A stretch of 58,247 bases of DNA from Roseomonas mucosa (GTDB lineage: Bacteria; Pseudomonadota; Alphaproteobacteria; Acetobacterales; Acetobacteraceae), in contig CAMDWG010000022.1 of assembly GCA_945878375.1 (NCBI GenBank), forward strand, positions 1-58,247. The letters are read 5' to 3'. The position numbers and the translations under genes were made by a program. Under the pieces are notes generated by a model, which searched no databases, was not told where the DNA came from, and saw only the letters and a program-made list of their open reading frames with translations. Shown here in pieces: positions 42,360 through 50,934 of this stretch; the stretch's first letter is position 1, and the number at the start of each line of letters is the position of its first letter.

Positions 42360-43481
42360 ATGACCGAGACGAACAAGCCCAATGCCGCGCGCCGTGGCTT
42401 CCTGAAGGCGGCCGCGGTCGGTGCCGCCGGCGCCGCGGTCCTGGCGACGCCGAGCGTCAGCAAGGCCCAGACCGTGACCTGGCGCTTCCAGTCCACCTGG
42501 CCCGCGCGCGACATCTTCCATGAGTTCGCCGGCGACTTCACCAGCCGCGTGAACGCGATGGCGGGCGGACGCCTGCGCATGGAATTGCTGCCGGCCGGTG
42601 CCGTGGTCGGCGCCTTCCAGATGATCGATGCCGTCTCGGCGGGCACGCTGGATGGCGGCCATGGCGTCTCGGCCTATTGGTTCGGCAAGAACAAGGCGTT
42701 CAGCCTGTTCGGCACGCCGCCGGCCTGGTTCTACGACGCCAATTCCTACCTCGCCTGGTTCTACTACGGCGGGGGTGAGGCGCTGTACAATGAGCTGATC
42801 AGCCAGGTGCTGCGCGTGAACGTGGTTGGCTTGCAGACCGGCCCGATGCCGACCCAGCCGCTCGGCTGGTTCAAGAACCCGATCACCAGCGCCGACCAGC
42901 TGCGCGGCCTGCGCTATCGCACGGTGGGTCTCGCGACCGACCTGTTCAACAGCATGGGCGCGGCGGTGACCGCGCTGCCGGGCGGCGAGATCGTGCCGGC
43001 GCTGGAGCGCGGCGTGATCGACGGCGCGGAGTTCAACAACCCGTCCTCCGACCGCGTGCTCGGCTTCCCGGACGTGGCGAAGAACTTCATGCTGCAATCC
43101 TACCACCAGAACACGGAAACCTTCGAGGTCCTGTTCAACAAGCCGAAGTTCGACGCGCTGCCGACCGAATTGAAGGCAGTGCTGCGGCATTCGGCGGAAG
43201 CGGCTTCGGCCGACATGTCGTGGAAGCAGCAGCTGCGCTACCCGGCCGACCTGCAGGCGATGGCCTCGACGCAGGGCGTGACCGTGGGCGTGACGCCGAC
43301 CGCCGTGCTCGACGCGCAGCTGCGCGCCTGGGACGGCGTGCTGCGGAACCTGGAAAGCGATCCCTTCTTCAAGAAGGTGACCGACAGCCAGCGCGAATGG
43401 TGCCGCCGCGTCAGCGCCTTCTACCTGCGCTACCAGGCCAGCCCGGCGCGCGCCTTCAACCACTTCTTCGCGCGCGGCTGA
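42360..43481 (+). CDS. dctP: TRAP transporter solute-binding protein DctP
   Basis: A 373-aa periplasmic receptor of a TRAP transporter. The N-terminus is a twin-arginine-like signal (ARRGFLKAAAVGAAGAAVLA), cut near SKAQT. DctP-family features: WRFQSTWPARDIFHEFA, TLDGGHGVSAYWFGKNKAFSLFG, LGWFKNPITSADQLRGLRYRT, ALERGVIDGAEFNNP. This branch resembles receptors for 2-oxo acids or aromatic/chloroaromatic acids (TakP-like). AGGAGG lies 6 bases before the ATG. A strong hairpin after its stop probably raises its level over the permease. Confidence 0.92.
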   Translation: MTETNKPNAARRGFLKAAAVGAAGAAVLATPSVSKAQTVTWRFQSTWPARDIFHEFAGDFTSRVNAMAGGRLRMELLPAGAVVGAFQMIDAVSAGTLDGGHGVSAYWFGKNKAFSLFGTPPAWFYDANSYLAWFYYGGGEALYNELISQVLRVNVVGLQTGPMPTQPLGWFKNPITSADQLRGLRYRTVGLATDLFNSMGAAVTALPGGEIVPALERGVIDGAEFNNPSSDRVLGFPDVAKNFMLQSYHQNTETFEVLFNKPKFDALPTELKAVLRHSAEAASADMSWKQQLRYPADLQAMASTQGVTVGVTPTAVLDAQLRAWDGVLRNLESDPFFKKVTDSQREWCRRVSAFYLRYQASPARAFNHFFARG

Positions 43482-43497
43482 TAGCGCGTGATGCTGG

Positions 43498-43530
43498 CGA
43501 CGCCTGCCCCGGGGACCGGGGCAGGCGTCG
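43498..43530 (+). terminator. Strong hairpin between dctP and dctQ
   Basis: A perfect 15-bp stem (43498-43512 pairing with 43516-43530) with a GGA loop lies 16 bases after the dctP stop and 24 bases before dctQ. The following TCTCATAT is not a good T-tract, so it is more likely a 3'-end stabiliser or partial terminator that makes receptor mRNA more abundant than permease mRNA. Confidence 0.75.
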
Positions 43531-43554
43531 TCTCATATCGGGGGATCGGAACCC

Positions 43555-44169
43555 ATGGGCGTGCAGTCGTGGCTTCTGGCGGCTGACAGGCTGAGTGCGG
43601 CGGTCGGCAAGCTGTTCGGCTGGTGCATCCTGCTGCTGACCTTCGTCATCTGCTACGAGGTCGTGCTGCGCTACTATTTCCGCGCGCCCACCACCTGGGC
43701 CTTCGATGTGTCCTACATGCTGTACGGCACGCTGTTCATGTGCGCGGGCGCCTACACGCTGTCGCGCAACGGGCATGTGCGCGCCGACTTCCTGTATCGC
43801 GCCATGCCGGTTCGGTGGCAGGGCCTCGCTGATCTCTCGCTCTACCTCATGTTCTACTTCCCGGCGATGATTGCGCTGGTCTGGTTCGGCTGGGACTTCT
43901 TTCGGATCTCGCTGTTCCAGAACGAGCGCTCCGCCTTCAGCCCGGTCGGGCCCTTCGTCTGGCCGTTCAAATTCGTCATCCCCGCCGTTGGCGTGCTGAT
44001 GCTGATCCAGGGCGCGGCGGAGACGATGCGCTGCATCCTGGCCTTCCGCGACGGTGTCTGGCCGCCGCGGCTGAGCGATGTCGAGGAGATGGAAGTCCTC
44101 GCCATGCAACGCGCCGCCGAGATCCATGCCGGGGGCGAGGCCACCGGGGCGAAGGCCGCCACCCCATGA
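43555..44169 (+). CDS. dctQ: TRAP transporter small permease DctQ
   Basis: A 204-aa inner-membrane subunit with four hydrophobic helices (LFGWCILLLTFVICYEVVLR near 21-40, then FDVSYMLYGTLFMCAGAYTL, SLYLMFYFPAMIALVWFGW and FKFVIPAVGVLMLIQGAAE). The RNGHVRADFLYRAM segment is typical of DctQ. It partners DctM in sodium-driven import. The length exceeds simple DctQ proteins by a short hydrophilic C-terminus. It is 26 bases before dctM. Confidence 0.9.
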   Translation: MGVQSWLLAADRLSAAVGKLFGWCILLLTFVICYEVVLRYYFRAPTTWAFDVSYMLYGTLFMCAGAYTLSRNGHVRADFLYRAMPVRWQGLADLSLYLMFYFPAMIALVWFGWDFFRISLFQNERSAFSPVGPFVWPFKFVIPAVGVLMLIQGAAETMRCILAFRDGVWPPRLSDVEEMEVLAMQRAAEIHAGGEATGAKAATP

Positions 44170-44194
44170 CACGTCCTGCGCCGGAGTCCGCGGC

Positions 44195-45601
44195 ATGAGC
44201 GATCCCGTCCTCGGCATGGTGATGCTGGGCAGTTTCATCCTGGTGATCCTGCTCGGCTTCCCGGTGGCCTTCACGCTGATGGCGATGGGGATCGGCTTCG
44301 GCTACCTGTCGCTCGAGATGCGGGTCTTCGACCTGCTGGTGCAGCGCACCTATGCGGTGATGGCCAATGACGTGCTGATCTCCGTGCCGCTGTTCATCTT
44401 CATGGGCTATGTGATCGAGCGCGCGAACATCCTCGATCGCCTGTTCCGGTCGCTGCAGATGGCCTCTGGCGGGCTGCCCGGCGCGCTTGCGATTGCGACG
44501 CTGGTCACCTGCACGCTGTTCGCCACCGCGACCGGCATCGTCGGCGCCGTGGTCACGCTGATGGGCCTGCTCGCCCTGCCGGCCATGCTGCGCGCGGGCT
44601 ACGACCCCAGGCTCGCGACCGGCGTGGTGTGCGCGGGCGGCTGCCTCGGCATCCTGATCCCGCCCTCGATCATGTTCATCCTCTATGGCGCGACCACCGG
44701 CACCTCGGTCGCGCGGCTCTATGCCGCGGCGTTCCTGCCGGGCGTGATGCTCGCGGGCCTGTACCTGCTGTATGTGCTGGTCCTCGCGATGCTCCGCCCC
44801 TCCATGGCGCCGAAGCTGCCGCCCGAGGAACGCAACGTGCCGCTGCTCACGGTCATCTGGGCGGTGCTGACATCGTTCGTGCCGCTCGCCGCGCTCATCA
44901 TGATGGTGCTCGGCGCGATCCTGTTCGGCCTTGCCACCCCGTCCGAGGCGGCGGCGATGGGGGCGGCGGGCTCCATCCTGCTGGCCTTCATCTACCGCGC
45001 CTTCACCCTGGCGCGGCTGAAGGAAAGCGTATTCCTGACGGCGCGCACCACGGCGATGGTCTGCTGGCTGTTCGTCGGCGCCTACATCTTCACCTCTGTC
45101 TTCGGCTATCTCGGCGGCCACCATGTGGTGGAGAAGTGGTTCGTCGAGGATCTCAGCCTCTCCCCCACCACCTTCCTGATCGTGACGCAGGCGATCATCT
45201 TCGTGCTGGGCTGGCCGCTCGACTGGTCGGAGATCGTGCTGATCTTCGTGCCGATCTTCCTGCCGCTGCTCGACACCTTCGGCATCGACCCGATCTTCTT
45301 CGGCGTGCTGGTGGGTCTCAACCTCCAGACCAGCTTCATGACGCCGCCCGTCGCGATGGCCGCCTATTACCTGAAGGGCGTTGCGCCGCCGAACGTCAGG
45401 CTGAGCGAGATCTTCATCGGCTGCCTGCCCTTCGTCGGCATCGTCATCGTGGCCATGGTGATGCTCTACATCTTCCCGGAGATCGCGACCTTCCTGCCCT
45501 CCTACCTCTATGACACGCCGGTTGGCGGCGGCGGGACCGCGCTGGAAGTGCCGCAGGGCGGCTTCCAGGAAGATGAGCCCGTGCGACTGCCCGGCATGTG
45601 A
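44195..45601 (+). CDS. dctM: TRAP transporter large permease DctM
   Basis: A 468-aa transport subunit with about twelve helices. Typical DctM features: LLGFPVAFTLMAMGIGFGY, VPLFIFMGYVIERANI, TATGIVGAVVTLMGLLALP, GGCLGILIPPSIMFILYG, LGLATPSEAAAMGAAG (here FGLATPSEAAAMGAAG) and LQTSFMTPPVAMAAYYLKG. It forms the ion-coupled channel with DctQ. Longer than minimal DctM (about 425 aa), as is common in the mannitol/chloroaromatic subgroup. The stop overlaps the next GTG by four bases (GTGA). Confidence 0.93.
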   Translation: MSDPVLGMVMLGSFILVILLGFPVAFTLMAMGIGFGYLSLEMRVFDLLVQRTYAVMANDVLISVPLFIFMGYVIERANILDRLFRSLQMASGGLPGALAIATLVTCTLFATATGIVGAVVTLMGLLALPAMLRAGYDPRLATGVVCAGGCLGILIPPSIMFILYGATTGTSVARLYAAAFLPGVMLAGLYLLYVLVLAMLRPSMAPKLPPEERNVPLLTVIWAVLTSFVPLAALIMMVLGAILFGLATPSEAAAMGAAGSILLAFIYRAFTLARLKESVFLTARTTAMVCWLFVGAYIFTSVFGYLGGHHVVEKWFVEDLSLSPTTFLIVTQAIIFVLGWPLDWSEIVLIFVPIFLPLLDTFGIDPIFFGVLVGLNLQTSFMTPPVAMAAYYLKGVAPPNVRLSEIFIGCLPFVGIVIVAMVMLYIFPEIATFLPSYLYDTPVGGGGTALEVPQGGFQEDEPVRLPGM

Positions 45602-46323
45602 CGCGGGCACCGGTCGCGATGGACGAACCCTGGCAGCCGAACGAGGCGGCGCGCTGGCTGGCGGAGGCGATGGAGACGGGAAGCCCCCTCGCGCCCCTGC
45701 CCCCCGGCATGGCGCCCCGCAGCATGGCGGAGGCGGAGGAGGTCGCGGCCGCGACGCTGGAGGCGCTGGAGATCCCGCCCTGCGGCCTGCGCCTGCTGCT
45801 GCGCCCCGGCGCGGCGCCGCTTGCGGGGCCGATGCTGGAAGGGCGGCTGGTGCCGGCGGGGCGGACCGTGGCGCTCGGCATGCTGCGTCACCCGCAGGCC
45901 AGCGCCGCCGTGGTCGGCGTGCTGGCCGAGCCGCTGGACCCCGACAGCGATGCGCCGCCCGTCTTCGCGCGGTTGCATCCGGCGCTCGACCTGTCGGCCA
46001 CGCGCTTCACCGATGCGCCGGCGGACGACATCACGCTGACAGCGGATCTGGCGCGTCTCGGGCTGGTCGTGGTGGGGAAGGGCAAGGCGGTCGCGCCAGG
46101 CGCTGTCCGTGTCGCGCTCGGCGCGAAGGGTGGCCGGTCGAAGGGTGCTGAGACCGACCTCGCCGCCGCCTTCGCGGAAGCCGCGGCTGCCGCACGCGGC
46201 TGGGGTGGGCTGCCGGCGGGGGCGCTGCTGGTGGTGGCGGGGCTGAGCCCGTCCGTTCAGCCCGGAGGCACGCTGCGCGCCGCGCTCGGCGCGCTGGGCG
46301 CCGTGGAGGCGAGCTTCAGCTAG
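45598..46323 (+). CDS. Hydratase/decarboxylase-like protein (MhpD-like, tentative)
   Basis: A 241-aa protein starting at GTG 45598, overlapping the dctM stop (or ATG at 45619). The end (LPAGALLVVAGLSPSVQPGGTLRAALGALGAVEASFS spans its last 40 residues) resembles the fumarylacetoacetase-fold 2-keto-4-pentenoate hydratase family, but the metal-binding Glu residues of that family are not clear. It would fit a pathway for an imported keto or aromatic-derived acid. It may be a divergent or inactive member. It converges with the next gene and their stops overlap by 8 bases. Confidence 0.5.
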   Translation: MTRAPVAMDEPWQPNEAARWLAEAMETGSPLAPLPPGMAPRSMAEAEEVAAATLEALEIPPCGLRLLLRPGAAPLAGPMLEGRLVPAGRTVALGMLRHPQASAAVVGVLAEPLDPDSDAPPVFARLHPALDLSATRFTDAPADDITLTADLARLGLVVVGKGKAVAPGAVRVALGAKGGRSKGAETDLAAAFAEAAAAARGWGGLPAGALLVVAGLSPSVQPGGTLRAALGALGAVEASFS

Positions 46324-46654
46324 CCAGGATAGTGCCCTGGGCCGCGTCGCGGGTCGCGACGAGCGCGGCCAGCACCTGCCTGGCCTGTTTCACCGCCCCG
46401 GCATCGCTCTGGTCCACATCGGCCACCGCTTCTTCCGCCGCCGCGACACCTTCGGCCAGGTGTTCGCGCAAGGTGTCGATTCGCTCGGCCAGCTCCGCCT
46501 CCTCCCCCACTGGGGTGGCATCGCGCCATTCGCCGAGGATGGCATCCACTTCGCGCGCCATGCGCCCGGGCGCCACGCCGCGGCCGGCGAGCGCGACCAA
46601 GCGCTGAAGGGCGGCGTCGACGGGACGCGCCGCCCGGGGTTTCCGTGCAGCCAT
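46316..46654 (-). CDS. Hypothetical protein preceded by a LexA-type box, 112 aa
   Basis: A 112-aa soluble, strongly helical, Ala/Glu-rich protein with a basic N-terminus (MAARKPRAARPVDAALQRL) and a likely coiled-coil (EEAELAERIDTLREHLAEG then AAAEEAVADVD). Nothing indicates an enzyme. Its upstream region (46655-46752) contains an exact GTTC-N7-GTTC box 36-50 bases before the ATG, so it may be damage-inducible. I do not recognise a family. Overlap with the convergent gene is 8 bases. Confidence 0.65.
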   Translation of the reverse strand: MAARKPRAARPVDAALQRLVALAGRGVAPGRMAREVDAILGEWRDATPVGEEAELAERIDTLREHLAEGVAAAEEAVADVDQSDAGAVKQARQVLAALVATRDAAQGTILAS

Positions 46655-46689
46655 GGGGGTCAGCTCCTGAAGGTCTGTCCCTATAGCAT

Positions 46690-46704
46690 GTTCTTGTTGT
46701 GTTC
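46690..46704. promoter_or_regulatory. LexA-type SOS box upstream of the 112-aa gene
   Basis: GTTC-TTGTTGT-GTTC is an exact match to GTTC-N7-GTTC. The only gene start within range is the minus-strand ATG at 46654, 36 bases away. The matching box before mmcB in this same window supports the motif being functional in this organism. Confidence 0.7.
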
Positions 46705-46752
46705 CGGAAGAGTGGATTACGCGCCGGGGTGTTCAGCCCGGCGCGCTTCCCG

Positions 46753-47823
46753 TCAGTCGCCGAGCGCGGCGCAGAACGCCTCGGTGAAGGCGCGTGTGCC
46801 CAGCCGCCCGCCGAGATCGGCGGTACGGCGCGCGGGGTCCGTCACCAGCGCATCGGCGGTCCGCTCGATCGCGGCCGCCGCTTCGGCGAAGCGGTCGCGG
46901 CCCGGGGCGCGGCGGGCGTGCCAGTCCAGCAGCATCGCCGCCGACAGGATCAGCGAGATCGGGTTCGCCTTGTCCTGCCCGGCGATGTCCGGCGCCGAGC
47001 CATGCTGCGCCTGCGCCATCGCATGCGCGGCCCCCTGGTTCAGCGAGCCCGCGAGGCCGAGGCTGCCCGACAGCTCCGCCGCCTCATCGGACAGGATGTC
47101 GCCGAACATGTTGGTGGTGACGATCACATCGTAGCGCGCGGCATCGCGCACCAGCAGCGCGGCCATGCTGTCCACCAGCTGTTCGTCATAGGCGACGGCT
47201 GGGAATTCGGCGGCGACCGCGCGCACTTCCCGCAGGAACAGCGCCTCGCTGACCTTCAGGACGTTGTGCTTGTGGACGGCCGTGACCTTCTTTCGCGGGC
47301 GGCGCGCCGCGATCTCGAAGGCCGCGCGGGCGATACGGCGGGAGCCTTCCGCGCTGATCTTCCGCACCGACAGCGCGAGGTCCGGCGTCGGCATGAATTC
47401 GCCGACCCCCCAATGCATGTTGCGGTCGGAATAGAAGCCCTCGGTATTCTCCCGCGCGATGACCAGGTCCATCGGCGTGCGCCCGTAATGCGGCAGGCCG
47501 GGGCGGGACCGGCTCGGGCGGATATTGGCGTAGAGGTCGAGCTGGATCCGCAACTCGCCCGAGACATTGATCCCGCCTTCCGCGCGCGGCGGATAATCGG
47601 CGTGGGAGACGGGGCCGAGCAGGATGCCATCCGCCGCCCGCGCCGCCGCCAGCACGCTGGCCGGAAAGGTGGAGCCGTCGCGCGCGAGGCGCGCGAGGCC
47701 GATCTCATGTTCCTCGGTCTCCAGGCCGAGCCCGAACACCGCATCCGCGCGCCGCAGCACATCGACCGTCGCGCGGGTGATCTCAGGCCCGATGCCGTCG
47801 CCCGGCAGGACGAGGAGTTTCAC
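46753..47823 (-). CDS. Isocitrate/isopropylmalate dehydrogenase-family enzyme
   Basis: A 356-aa beta-decarboxylating dehydrogenase. Family features: LLVLPGDGIGPEITRATVDVL, GPVSHADYPPRAEGGINVSGELR, DLVIARENTEGFYSD, VTAVHKHNVLKVSEALF and the metal site DVIVTTNMFGDILSDEAAELSGSLG. The usual NAD-binding HGSAPDIAGQDKANP is present, which suggests NAD. Genomic LeuB would be expected elsewhere; here it sits in a TctABC/PrpF operon, so oxidation of an imported malate- or isocitrate-like acid (tartrate, homoisocitrate, alkylmalate) is likelier. Its start overlaps the PrpF-like stop by 4 bases. Confidence 0.88.
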   Translation of the reverse strand: MKLLVLPGDGIGPEITRATVDVLRRADAVFGLGLETEEHEIGLARLARDGSTFPASVLAAARAADGILLGPVSHADYPPRAEGGINVSGELRIQLDLYANIRPSRSRPGLPHYGRTPMDLVIARENTEGFYSDRNMHWGVGEFMPTPDLALSVRKISAEGSRRIARAAFEIAARRPRKKVTAVHKHNVLKVSEALFLREVRAVAAEFPAVAYDEQLVDSMAALLVRDAARYDVIVTTNMFGDILSDEAAELSGSLGLAGSLNQGAAHAMAQAQHGSAPDIAGQDKANPISLILSAAMLLDWHARRAPGRDRFAEAAAAIERTADALVTDPARRTADLGGRLGTRAFTEAFCAALGD

Positions 47824-48926
47824 GCGCCCTTGCCCGCCCAGATGCGGGCGGGGACGAAGATCTCGCCCTTCATCAGCAGCCGCGCCGTCCGCAGCGTGCC
47901 GCCGGCGGTGATGGTGGGGGCGCCGGCGGCGTCCTGTGCGGTGGTGATCACCGCCTCCATCGACCCGGTCGGGTGTTCCAGCACCACCGCTTCGCGCGCC
48001 GCATCGGTGACGCGGGCGATGCCGGCGGCGACCGTGCCGGGCAGCTTGCAGGCGGAGGCGATGCAGATGCCGCCCGTCACCGCCATCGCCTCATGCGTGG
48101 CCAGCGGCGTGAAGTAGCGCGTCAGCACCGAGCCGTCCGGCGTCGCGGGCGGGGCGATGATCGCGAATTTCGGGATCACGCGCCCCTCCGCGTCGCCCAT
48201 GCCCATGGCGAGGCTTGCGGCGCGGCGGACGCGCTCGATGCGGGCGAAGAACTCCTTGTCCGCATCCAGTTCCTTCGCCGTCTCCAGGCCCGTCTTCCCG
48301 AAGTCGCTGGCACGCGCGATCACCACCGGCATGCAGACATCGAGGCAGGTGACATCCACGCCCTCGATATGATCCAGCGGGTTGCCGGTGGGCATCAGCT
48401 TGCCCGTGGCGCCGCCCACCGCATCGGCGAAGTTCAGCAGGATCGGCGCGGCGGTGCCGGGCACGCCGGCGATGGCGGTCTCACCATCGTAGCGCACGCG
48501 GCGGCCCGGGGTCTGCACCACCGCCTCGATCAGCGCGCCGGTGTTGACGGCGCGGATCATCACGCGGGTCTCGCCATCCTCGGCCGGCACCAGGCCGCTT
48601 TCGATGGCAAACGGGCCGACGCCGGCCAGCATGTTGCCGCAGGTCGGGCCCCAATCGACGAAGCCGCGATCGATCGCGGGCTGCGCGAAGAGGTAGTCCA
48701 CCTGCTGCGGCTGGCCCGGCTCGGCGGCAGAGACGATGGCGACCTTGGTGGTCAGCGTGGTCGCGCCGCCGATGCCGTCGATCTGGCGCAGATCGGGCGA
48801 GCCCACGGCGGCCAGGATGACCTGCCCCATCGCGTCGCGGTCTGTGGGCAGGTCGGCGCGCAGGAAATAGGGGCCGCGGCTGGTGCCGCCGCGCATCAGG
48901 GTGCAGGGGATGGCGGTCTGGGTCAT
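47820..48926 (-). CDS. PrpF-family isomerase, 4-oxalomesaconate tautomerase-like
   Basis: A 368-aa diaminopimelate-epimerase-fold isomerase. Features: CTLMRGGTSRGPYFLRADLP, GIGGATTLTTKVAIV, DWGPTCGNMLAGVGPFAIE and a late HEAMAVTGGICIASACKLPGT. The two Cys (in PTCGNM and IASACK) are the expected acid/base pair. PrpF isomerises aconitates; GalD tautomerises 4-oxalomesaconate. The gene is 9 bases after tctAB and coupled to the dehydrogenase, so it probably isomerises the imported acid or a product. The exact substrate is not determinable. Confidence 0.88.
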   Translation of the reverse strand: MTQTAIPCTLMRGGTSRGPYFLRADLPTDRDAMGQVILAAVGSPDLRQIDGIGGATTLTTKVAIVSAAEPGQPQQVDYLFAQPAIDRGFVDWGPTCGNMLAGVGPFAIESGLVPAEDGETRVMIRAVNTGALIEAVVQTPGRRVRYDGETAIAGVPGTAAPILLNFADAVGGATGKLMPTGNPLDHIEGVDVTCLDVCMPVVIARASDFGKTGLETAKELDADKEFFARIERVRRAASLAMGMGDAEGRVIPKFAIIAPPATPDGSVLTRYFTPLATHEAMAVTGGICIASACKLPGTVAAGIARVTDAAREAVVLEHPTGSMEAVITTAQDAAGAPTITAGGTLRTARLLMKGEIFVPARIWAGKGA

Positions 48927-48935
48927 GTCAGTCTC

Positions 48936-50900
48936 TCAGCGCAGAGGCCAGGGCAGGTCGTAGTATTCCTGCAGCAGCCCGCCGGGGAAAATGAGGTTCA
49001 GGGAATAGGCCATCACGAGGATGAAGCCGCAGGCGCAGCTGGTCAGCAGGATGGTCTGCAGCCAAGCGCAGCGCGCGACCGCCCGCAGGAAGGCGATGAA
49101 GAAGATGACCAGCGCCGTAAAGAAGCCGATCAGCAGCGTGAGCCCTAGGAAGCCCATCACCCAGGCCACGAAGGGCCAGGGGCCGGCATCGGTGGCCTTC
49201 GCCTCGGTGTCGAAATTGGCCGTGCCCGCAACCACCGGGCCGCGCGCCTGCACCAGCAGCACCATCAGCACCGCGATGCCGCCGATGATGGCCACCGCCA
49301 CCGGCATCAGCGCGGCGAGGTACGAGTTGCGCAGACCCTCGTAGAGGACGAAGCCGAACAGCAGCAGCAGCAGGCAGCTGAAGATCACCTGCGGCATCAT
49401 CGCCGTGGCGCCGGAGGTCTCGACGGAGCCTTCGGTGTTCACAGCTGCCTTGCTCCGCCGCAGCCCCGCCCACAAAGACAGCAGCGTCAGCGCCAGGATG
49501 AACAGCGCGAGCGGCCGGGTCAGGAAGTCCCAGCCCGAGAACTGCACCGCCTGGTACAGGTACCGTTCCGCGCCGAGCGACAGCACGAAGCCGATCAGGA
49601 AGGCCGGGCGCGACCAGCCGAAGCGGCGAAGGAACAGGCCGAGGATGCCGACCGCGAACAGCGCCATCATGTCATAGACGCTGCGCGTCGCCTGGAAGGC
49701 GGCGAAGGAGATGATCATGATCATGAAGGGCGCGATCAGCGTGTAGCGGATCGTGGTCAGCATCGCGATGCCGGGGGCAAGGATGATGCAGAGCGCCGTG
49801 CCAATGACGTTGGCGATCGCAAGCGACCAGATGATGGTGTAGGTGATATCGAGGCTGCGATCCGCCATCGCCGGCCCGGGCTGGAGGCCGAGCAGGATCA
49901 TGCCGGCCAGGAAGATCGCCATCGACCCCGACCCCGGAATGCCGAACAGCAGGGTCGGCAGCAGCGCGCCGCCCTGCACGGCGTTGGCGGCGCTTTCCGG
50001 CGCGATGACGCCACGGATATCGCCCTTGCCGAACTCGCGCGAATCCTTCGCGGTCTGCATGGCGTGGCTGTAGGCGATCCAGTCCACCACCGATCCGCCG
50101 ATGCCGGGGACGGCGCCGATCAGGGACCCGATGCCGGAACAGCGCAGGATGAGCCAGCGGTTCCGGACCACGTCGCGCAGGCCCTGGATCCAGCCGCTGC
50201 CGATCGCGCGCCGCTGCGCGATCGCGCCGCCGCCGCGCAGCAGGTCGAACAGCTCGGGCAGCGCGAAGATGCCAAGGCCCACGATGACCAGCGGCAGGCC
50301 GTCGCTGAGGTACAATGTGCCGAAATCCATCCGGTACTCGCCCGTCGCCGGCGCCGCGCCGACCATGCCGAAGGCGAGGCCGAGGCAGGCCGCGGCGACA
50401 CCCTTGGCCAGGTTGCCGCCGGACAGCGCGGCGACGGTCGAAAGGCCGAACAGCGTCAGCATGAACAACTCGGCCGAGCCGAAGGCGAGGATGATGGGCC
50501 GCGCCGCCAGCACGGCGAAGGTCAGTACGAGGGCGCCGAACAGTCCGCCGATCATCGACGCGGCGAAGGAGGCCGACAGGGCACGGGCCGCCTCGCCCCG
50601 CTTGGCGAGCGGGAAGCCGTCCAGCACCGTCGCCTGGCTGGCCGATGATCCCGGGATGCCCATGAGGATCGAGGAGAAGGTGTCGGATGTCCCGATCACG
50701 GCGATCAGCCCGATCAGCATCGCGAGCGCCGAGACCTGGTCCATGCCGTAGATGAAGGGCAGCAGCAACGACAGCCCGGCGATGCCGCCGAGGCCGGGCA
50801 GCACGCCGATCACGAGCCCGACGGAGATGCCGAGCATCATGAACATCATCCGCTCGGGCATCAGCAATGCCTGGAGCGCGCCGAGGATGACATCGATCAT
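48936..50900 (-). CDS. TctA-TctB fusion permease of a tripartite tricarboxylate transporter
   Basis: A 654-aa membrane protein combining two subunits normally made apart. Residues 1 to about 495 are TctA with its signature glycine-rich segments (LVIGVLPGLGGIAGLSLLLPF, SSILMGIPGSSASQATVLDG, ESAANAVQGGALLPTLLFGIPGSG). After a short linker, about 500-654 form a TctB domain with four helices (IFSCLLLLLFGFVLYEGL, ALMPVAVAIIGGIAVLMVLL, FVAWVMGFLGLTLLIGFFTALV and ILLTSCACGFILVMAYSL). The receptors would be the two TctC proteins encoded just upstream. A stop codon and ATG between domains are absent, so this is not a frameshift artefact visible here. Confidence 0.9.
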   Translation of the reverse strand: MIDVILGALQALLMPERMMFMMLGISVGLVIGVLPGLGGIAGLSLLLPFIYGMDQVSALAMLIGLIAVIGTSDTFSSILMGIPGSSASQATVLDGFPLAKRGEAARALSASFAASMIGGLFGALVLTFAVLAARPIILAFGSAELFMLTLFGLSTVAALSGGNLAKGVAAACLGLAFGMVGAAPATGEYRMDFGTLYLSDGLPLVIVGLGIFALPELFDLLRGGGAIAQRRAIGSGWIQGLRDVVRNRWLILRCSGIGSLIGAVPGIGGSVVDWIAYSHAMQTAKDSREFGKGDIRGVIAPESAANAVQGGALLPTLLFGIPGSGSMAIFLAGMILLGLQPGPAMADRSLDITYTIIWSLAIANVIGTALCIILAPGIAMLTTIRYTLIAPFMIMIISFAAFQATRSVYDMMALFAVGILGLFLRRFGWSRPAFLIGFVLSLGAERYLYQAVQFSGWDFLTRPLALFILALTLLSLWAGLRRSKAAVNTEGSVETSGATAMMPQVIFSCLLLLLFGFVLYEGLRNSYLAALMPVAVAIIGGIAVLMVLLVQARGPVVAGTANFDTEAKATDAGPWPFVAWVMGFLGLTLLIGFFTALVIFFIAFLRAVARCAWLQTILLTSCACGFILVMAYSLNLIFPGGLLQEYYDLPWPLR

Positions 50901-50934
50901 GGCGAGTGGCCTTTCCCGGCGTGCGCCGGCGCTC

